Shown piece by piece: positions 58,120-64,000 of a stretch of DNA of 64,000 nucleotides (position 1 is the first letter of the stretch; each line of letters begins with the position of its first letter). The notes below the pieces were generated by a model that saw nothing but the letters and a program-made list of their open reading frames with translations, had not been told where the DNA came from and made no database searches. The translations under genes were made by a program, and so were the position numbers. This DNA is from Boesenbergia rotunda (lineage: Eukaryota; Streptophyta; Magnoliopsida; Zingiberales; Zingiberaceae), in the NCBI GenBank assembly GCA_024364735.1, contig JAGFNQ010001185.1, positions 1 through 64,000 of the forward strand, given 5' to 3'.

Positions 58120-59397
58120 ATGCCTCCCCGAGCTGCCCGGTATAATTTTTTTTTACGCATTCAAAAATTATTTTTCTTAAATTCCTTCCTTTAAATGCAT
58201 ATTTCTTATCTTAGAAAACGCCGAGCAAACCAGGCAGAACCCGGTACCAAACCTAGTCCTGATCCTAGGTTCCCAACCTTAGAACTGTGTAATAAGTTTG
58301 CTCGAACGACATACAAGCTTATAAAAACGAGCTACTTAAATAGGAAATTCTTCACCCAATCTTGTCCCTTGGCAATGAACGTTATAAACTTTTACCAAAT
58401 CGACAACCTCGTATTCTGTACTCATCCAATTAACACATCCTTATGTGCAGAATTCTATAATAACATAATTAGACAGGATGGTCTTATGTTCGTCACCACT
58501 GTCCAAGGGATTCCCCTGACAATCACACCTACACTACTCAACCGATTTCTTGGACTACGACCCTCACAGTCCACCTTTTGTTGTTACCCTCCTAGGGAGC
58601 CTCCCTTTGATGCTCCCTATTCTCACATCACTCTGGATACCCTACACTCCTATTTCTATACACATGTTAGAAACCCCCTGGCCAGACGATTTCAGTCTGT
58701 TGACCTTCAAGTCTAGGACTACGCTCTATATAGAGTTATAGTTCGATGCATTCTGCCGTTATCCACTAGAGACGTCGCTACCATGCGACCATTTCACACC
58801 TTCCTCCTATATGCACTAACGCATCAGCTTGATATCGACATTGGACTACACATGTTCCATGCGATCCTACATGCGTCCAGTGTTACCACGCATGGGCGGG
58901 TACGCACTCCCTATTGCCACATCATCACTTCCATTTTACATTACCACGGTCGTAACATCACCGAGGGAGAGACGGCCGCACTACCTGATTACGACGAGAT
59001 AGGTTATAGGAACTTCTCCCTAGCTGGTATAGAGGTCTCGAGTACTGGGGTTTTGTCGTGGAGACGCCAGCAAGCCGGACCACCGATCGACTCTGACGAC
59101 GATGTTGAAGTCGATGTCGGAGATCTGGCAGCCAAGGTTCGTGAGCACATAGACGAGCCCCCACCACCGACACTCTACGAGAGAGTGACACTGCTCGAGT
59201 CACAGATCCAGAGCCACCGAGAAGAAGTGGAGGCAAATCATGCTGAAGGAATGGAGGCAAATCAGGGCTATTACACTGAGTATATGAGTGCCCGCAGAGC
59301 CGATAGAGAGACTAGCGACGCACGATATGATGAGATGATGGCGCTATTTCGATCCTGGCAGACGGGCTCTTCTGACCATCCTGGTCCCTCCTCCTAG
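58120..59397 (+). pseudogene. ORF2 of element D (Transposase_32-like), one intron
   Basis: Exon 1 is 58120-58139 (20 nt). A 75-bp GT-AG intron (58140-58214) in phase 2 joins it to 58215-59397, giving about 400 residues. The start is basic (MPPRAARKRRANQ). Residues about 30-140 form the family domain (YQIDNLVFCTHPINTSLCAEFYNNI, GIPLTITPTLLNRFLGLR). Then come LDIDIGLHMFHAIL, DYDEIGYRNFSLAGIE, an acidic segment and a Glu/Arg-rich helical C-terminus. One TAG at 58714 interrupts an otherwise open frame. No signal peptide or membrane segment. Homologous to ORF2 of element B. Function unknown; a DNA- or RNA-binding role is a guess. Confidence 0.75.
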
Positions 59398-60803
59398 ATT
59401 TGAGTAACATTGTACTAGTGACTAGTTGACTGTCCCTACTCAGTAGGGTTGACTCATGTTTGACTTGTATGACTGTGCTGGTTCTCTCTTTTACCAGCTA
59501 ACTTATTGAGTTAGACTATTTGCTTCTCATGATTATCTGAGTTAGAACTATGCTTGGTAGAATCAGTTTACTCTATTGGTTTCTTTTGATTTGAAAAATC
59601 AACTTTTAAAAATAGTTTTAAAACTGCTTTACTGAATTTTAAAATCAATTTTTTTTCTTTTTCTTAGTTTTTATTTTAAAACTACTCCCTTCAAAACTAG
59701 GGCTTTTTCGCAAATGGACTTAGCCTAGGCCCTAACCCTAGAACTGCATGCACCTATAGATTTAGAAGCCAGCATCTCACAAGCACCTTAGGGTACTGTT
59801 GATTGATAACCTAGAATGGGTTGAGATGCTTAGGTCTTTGCCTTAATTCAAGATGCTTTAAGTCAGTGCATCTGCAGTAATTGGGGCACTAAATACAACT
59901 TAAATAGTAATCAAGTTAAGTGTCAAGTTTAGACAATCTAACTTGAATAGAACACTTAACTTGACTAACCCTAGTAAAAACTACTGTTTATAATAGTTAG
60001 TAAGTAGCTAAATGGGTTAGACAGGTCCCTACAGAGATGATTTAAATTGGTCTGATTCAGTTTATCTTGCATTGGTTCAGTACAACACATTAATCTTTTT
60101 TTTGTAATTTATTTATGCAACTTATTTATTTTCTTTCTGCTATATTACTTTATTTTCTTTGATATATGGCAAAGGGGGAGAGATAGGAAAGGAGAGACGT
60201 TAAAATTTTTTCAAAATTTTAAAACTTTATCCTTTCTTCAAAAAGTACTTAATCTATTTATTTTCAAAAGTACTAAGTTTTTCTCCAAAGTTTCTCTAAA
60301 ATTAAAGCTGCTTTCAAAATCTTTTTAGTACTTAAAACTAAAGCTGCTTTCAAAATTATTTTTGATACTTAAACTTAAAGCTGCTTTCAAAGTACTTAAA
60401 CTAAAGTCATTTTCAAAAATCTTTTTAAACACTTAAAATCAAGCTGTTTTTCAAAAAGTTTTTTTAAGTACTTAAAACTTAAGCTGTTGCAAATGTTGGT
60501 AAGTACTTATCTTAAACTTAAGCTATGATTCCAAAAACTTAAAAGATGGTTCTTTTCTACTGACTTGAAATTTTTAAGTGTAAATCCTCAAAGGTGTTTA
60601 AGTGTTTAAGTCTAAAGCCTCTTTTGAAAATTGTTCTAAGTATTTGAAAACTTAATTTCATCTTTAAACTTAGAAACCCCACGAACTTTTGAAAAACCTA
60701 GGGGGAGATTCCTTCCAGGGGAAGGAAACTAAAAATTCATTTCAACTTCTCTGATTAACTTAACTTTTTGAACCGGGTTGCCATAAATCAAAAAGGGGGA
60801 GAT
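59398..60803. repeat. 3' non-coding region of element D with tandem words
   Basis: No gene is seen. The part 60235-60670 repeats AAAGCTGCTTTCAAA and AGTACTTAAAACT-type words in an irregular tandem order. The PPT closes the region at 60803. Confidence 0.65.
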
Positions 60804-62176
60804 TATTGGTGCAGACAGCACCCAAGTCGAACCTGTGTTTTGATAAATGGCAAAGGGTTCAAAAGTTAAGTCTTATTTGTTATCTAACATGCTGCTTGAG
60901 TGTGCAGGTTGAAGTCCTAGCAAACGAATGCTAGACACCTAGCGAAGGAATGCTAGGCACTGAAACCCTAAGTCCTGGCGAAGGACAGCTGGGCACCTAG
61001 GGAAGGGCTGCTAGGATATGAAGACCTAGCGAAGGACTGCTAGGCACCGGGCGAAGGACAGCCTGGGATCCAAGACCTAGCGAAGGACTGCTAGGCACCC
61101 GGCGAAGGACTGCCAGGATCCGAAGACCTGGCGAAGGACTGCTAGGCACCGAGCGAAGAACAGCCTGGTATCCAAGACCTGGCAAAGGACCGCTAGGCAA
61201 AAGTCCAACCGGAGGAGCCGGTTGGCAATAGGTAAATTCTCCTGAGAGGAGTAGGTGAGGACGCGTTCCCCGTCGAGGGAACAGTAGGCGTCGGTTCGAC
61301 CTAGGGCTCCATTTTGGAGACCCAAAGTCAGAACCAAGACAGCTAAGGCTATATAAAACTAATACATTATTGCTCTGTGTTGTTTTGGACTAACCCTGGA
61401 TGCAGGACCGAAGGAACGAGTGTCTGCAGCTCAGAAAGCCTCAAAGGAGTGAGGCAGAAGCTGAGTAGGGCGCCCCCAAGGTGAATACAAAACAAGAAGA
61501 GCAAAAGTACGCTTCGAAAGCTAAGTGGGCAGGGCGCCCCCGTGCTCCCGGGCGCCCCCAATGCCCAGGGCGCCCCGCACCCAAGCCACCGAAGCGGATA
61601 ACTCTGATCCAGCCGAGAAGCTCGCTGAAAAGGTCAACCAGGGCGCCCCAGCATCCCGGGGGCCCCCAAAGTCAATCCTCAGCCCTATTCGAGTGGGATA
61701 AGGGCTGACCGAGGTAATTCCGGATCGGATGACACGTGGGGGGGCGCCCCGAAGTGCTATAAATAGCACCCAACACCAAGGCTTCTCAACAATCAATCCT
61801 TCCAACGCACTCATGCTCTTCTACTCCCGCGCTCTTCTCCGGAAACCTCCCGACTTGAGATACAAGTGCCGACGACGTCCCTCTGCTCCGAAAATACAAT
61901 CTACACCGGACGTCGGTAACGAAAAGCTGCTTTAAGTTTACTGTACTATTCTTGTAATACATTTTGTAAACTATTTTTGCGCACATATAGAATTGCTCGC
62001 AGTAAACGGTCAACGACCGTGAGCCTTGGAGTAGGAGCCGACCGCGACTCCGAACCAAGTAAAATCGTGGTGTTCGCGTGTGTTTTACTTTACTTATTTC
62101 CGCTGCTAATTCTCTTTTACAAATCCGAACGTTTTACGATATTCACCCACCCTCTATCGTTCTTCTCGATCCAACA
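60804..62176 (+). repeat. 3' LTR of element D
   Basis: 1373 bp, starting TATTGG (a change from TGTTGG) and ending CCAACA. Compared with the 5' LTR it lacks three 18-bp units and has one extra, which accounts for 36 of the 37 bp difference. Confidence 0.92.
61468..61767 (+). promoter_or_regulatory. 3' LTR promoter of element D
   Basis: GGGCGCCC-type palindromes start at 61468, 61532, 61550, 61568, 61641, 61659 (GGGGCCCC, altered) and about 61742. Adjacent copies are 18 bp apart. The TATA box CTATAAATAG is at 61758-61767. Confidence 0.65.
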
Positions 62177-62989
62177 TATTTTTCTAATCAAATGCATGTA
62201 TTTGACAATTAATTCATCATGTAATTTAATTAGCCACTATATAATTCAATCAAACTTGACATGATGAAGACCAATGCAATTTGGTTTAGGCTTCTAACCA
62301 TGCAATTTGGTTTACATTTCCAATAATTTTCTCTGACGTTGAACTCTTGGCATCAAGTGGTTAGATATGGCTCAGGTGTTGCGATAGCTATAATGGTCGG
62401 TGGCGGCCACAACAATGACTGGCAGTGAGGATGCGGAACGGTTTCATGGCTTCTCTAGCGATGGCTCACAACGACGGCCTGATGTACGCAGGGGTGTAGC
62501 CAAGATACAAAACTACCTGAGGTTGGTCATCAACTTTAATTGATACAATGAATAAATTAATTCAAAAATGTAAATAAAATGAAAATTAAAGTATGTGGAT
62601 ATTAATTTTCAAAAATATGAAACATAATTATTTAATGTTCTATCCATTCAAAAGCATGGAGCACAAAATATTATTAAGTTGTGCTCATTGAATCTTCCTT
62701 GAATCAAACTCATTAATTATTATATTATTATCAATTTTCAATCAACTTTCATTCAATGTAGATGATCATTGAATCTGTTTAAAACTCTTCTTTCATATTG
62801 TTATGAAACGCTATTTTAACAAGTTTTATAGCTTAAAATGTTCATTCAGTTGTTGTGGTTTAAAAAGGAAGAGTTAAAATAAGGTGAATCAATCTATCAA
62901 TTAAATAAATATATTATATTCAATATATAAGTAAACAATATAGTTATAATATATAAACTACAATAAATGAGAAAAAATCACCAGTCAGT
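62177..62989. other. Copia C LTR remainder and gene-free DNA
   Basis: The first 150 bases probably complete the Copia C LTR. The rest is AT-rich with a short GC-richer block at 62380-62480. No gene is visible. Confidence 0.4.
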
Positions 62990-64000
62990 CAAATTATAGG
63001 TTCTTGATTTATTTGTTTAAGCTAATCTTCTACATAATTCAGAAATCTTTCATCGACAATTACATCAAGCTTATAGTGATTCAATTGCATTCTCAAGTGG
63101 TGCAAATCTTATGCATCGAAATCAAGAGGATAGAATTTCTCAGCAAGTTGATAGAATTGATCAACATTAAGAAGCTTAATGTTTTCTTTAGGCCCAAAGC
63201 ACAACTAAACTTAAGAAGTTCGACTGCCTCATCCTTAAATTTATTATCAAGCTCTTCAACTTGAAAATCTATTATAGTAGTAAATATATCAAATTGATAG
63301 TGGTGTTTAACTACGATTGAGTCATTTTATTAACAAGAATGATCTATGGCAAATTTATAACCATTTCCATGTGCAGTATCTCAATGTCATACTTGGCATA
63401 AACTTCTTTCACATAACTAAGTAGGAGAACAAATCCTTCTTATCTTAAAATATGAAGCAAAGTTTTAGTAGTTAAAAAATAGTCCATTACATTTAAAATA
63501 TCTAGAGATTTCTCTTGCAATGTTCGATAAAGCAAATTTGTTATCTTCATTGTCTTTTGCATCAAGTGTAATATAAATATGAAATCAAAAGACTTCATTG
63601 CAACCAATAAACTACTAACTTCACGATGGATGGAGTTAGAAGACCCATTATCCACCATGTTTTCTAACATGATAATCATAGAGCTATATATATCAATCAT
63701 GTTACAAATTGAATCAAAATTAGAACTTCAATGAGTTTTTCCAATCTATAGTAAATTTCTAATTTGATTACATCCTCTACTTGTGTCACGTTCACCAGTA
63801 GCTACCATATGCACAACTTTAATTCCTTGAGCATAATGTAACTCAGCATGGCATTTAGGAGATGCATTAATGAGATTACAAATGAATTCAATTTTGAAAA
63901 GAATAACCAAATGAATACTTCTTTTTTAACAGCTGCAATTAATGCCTAGTTGAAGTTGATGAGAGAAATAATGTACATAATATGCACATGAACAATCATT
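62990..64000 (-). pseudogene. Second hAT (ZMYM1-like) transposase fragment
   Basis: On the minus strand from the window edge: HYAQGIKVVHMVATGERDTSRGCNQIRNLL (63840-63740), then MVDNGSSNSIHREVSSLLVAMKSFDFIFILHLMQKTMKITNLL (63660-63530), then ELDNKFKDEAVELLKFSCAL near 63250. These are DUF4371-side and later segments of the same transposase family as at 43-45.6 kb. Stops and frameshifts are frequent. Its 5' part is beyond the window. Confidence 0.75.

Larger units (their letters stand above)
53696..62176 (+). mobile_element. Non-autonomous LTR element D (gag plus ORF2, no pol)
   Basis: LTRs 53696-55105 (TGTTGG...CCAACA) and 60804-62176 flank one internal region. The 5-bp TSD TATTT stands at 53691-53695 and 62177-62181. 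PBS TGGTATCAGAGC is at 55108-55119, PPT AAAAAGGGGGAGAT before 60804. Inside are a Copia gag (55329-56988) and an ORF2 with its own promoter (57793-59397). No protease, integrase, RT or RNase H is present. 8481 bp. The gag resembles the 1-5653 Copia, its likely helper type. Confidence 0.92.

Noticed and set aside
58215..59397. Envelope-like gene, as in SIRE elements
   Set aside because: No signal peptide, membrane segment or glycoprotein features. The sequence fits the putative plant transposon protein family instead.

Overview
The window is nuclear DNA of a large-genome flowering plant. Every recognisable coding sequence belongs to a plant transposable-element family: Copia retrotransposons, CACTA (Transpos_assoc/TNP2/Transposase_24), TTF/ZMYM1-type hAT, and an L1-type LINE with a C-terminal RNase H. 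A monocot is possible but I cannot name a species. I see no intact host gene. The one host-like stretch is a captured gene fragment inside a DNA transposon. The window is a stack of nested insertions, several of them fixed by target-site duplications (TSDs) that I could read at both ends.

Layout: 1-5653, SIRE-like Copia on the minus strand, its 3' end beyond the window. 5654-6401, 3' end of a CACTA element. 6402-9393, gene-free DNA with a tRNA-derived SINE. 9394-14221, a full-length small-LTR Copia on the plus strand, broken by stops and frameshifts. 14883-15535, a MITE. 16560-18598, Copia and LTR remnants. 18599-32088, a non-autonomous LTR element (A) split by a second element of the same group (B, 19737-29828, TSD cccct); B is itself split by a 5'-truncated LINE (22291-25571, 16-bp TSD). 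32090-41042, a Gypsy-type LTR split by an 8-kb CACTA element (32810-40784, TSD ttg). 41043-41880, another LTR remnant. 41880-62.3 kb, an old minus-strand Copia (C) broken by a hAT gene, by a 3.6-kb TIR element (49843-53460) that holds a gene fragment, a solo LTR (TSD gcttc) and a foldback MULE MITE, and by element D (53696-62176, TSD tattt). 62990-64000, a second hAT fragment.

The most unusual content is in elements B and D. Both have LTRs, PBS, PPT and a gag-like gene but no protease, integrase, reverse transcriptase or RNase H. Near the 3' LTR both carry a second gene (ORF2) that resembles the putative plant transposon protein (Transposase_32-like) family. In both copies ORF2 has its own TATA box, a 20-nt first exon and a phase-2 intron at the same position. 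Upstream of the TATA boxes, in the LTRs and in the ORF2 promoter alike, lies an array of short palindromes with nearly fixed spacing. The palindrome differs between elements (CAGTCGACTG at 19 bp in the 4.7-kb LTR, A and B; GGGCGCCC at 18 bp in D), but within one element the LTR and ORF2 promoters share it. This looks like an element-specific cis-regulatory code. The ORF2 protein, with a basic N-terminus and a helical C-terminus, is a candidate reader; that last step is inference.

How the parts may work together: the 1-5653 Copia encodes a full gag-pol and has an LTR built like those of A, B and D (same TATA layout and related 3' region); its gag is close to that of D. Relatives of it are the likely source of enzymes for the pol-less elements.
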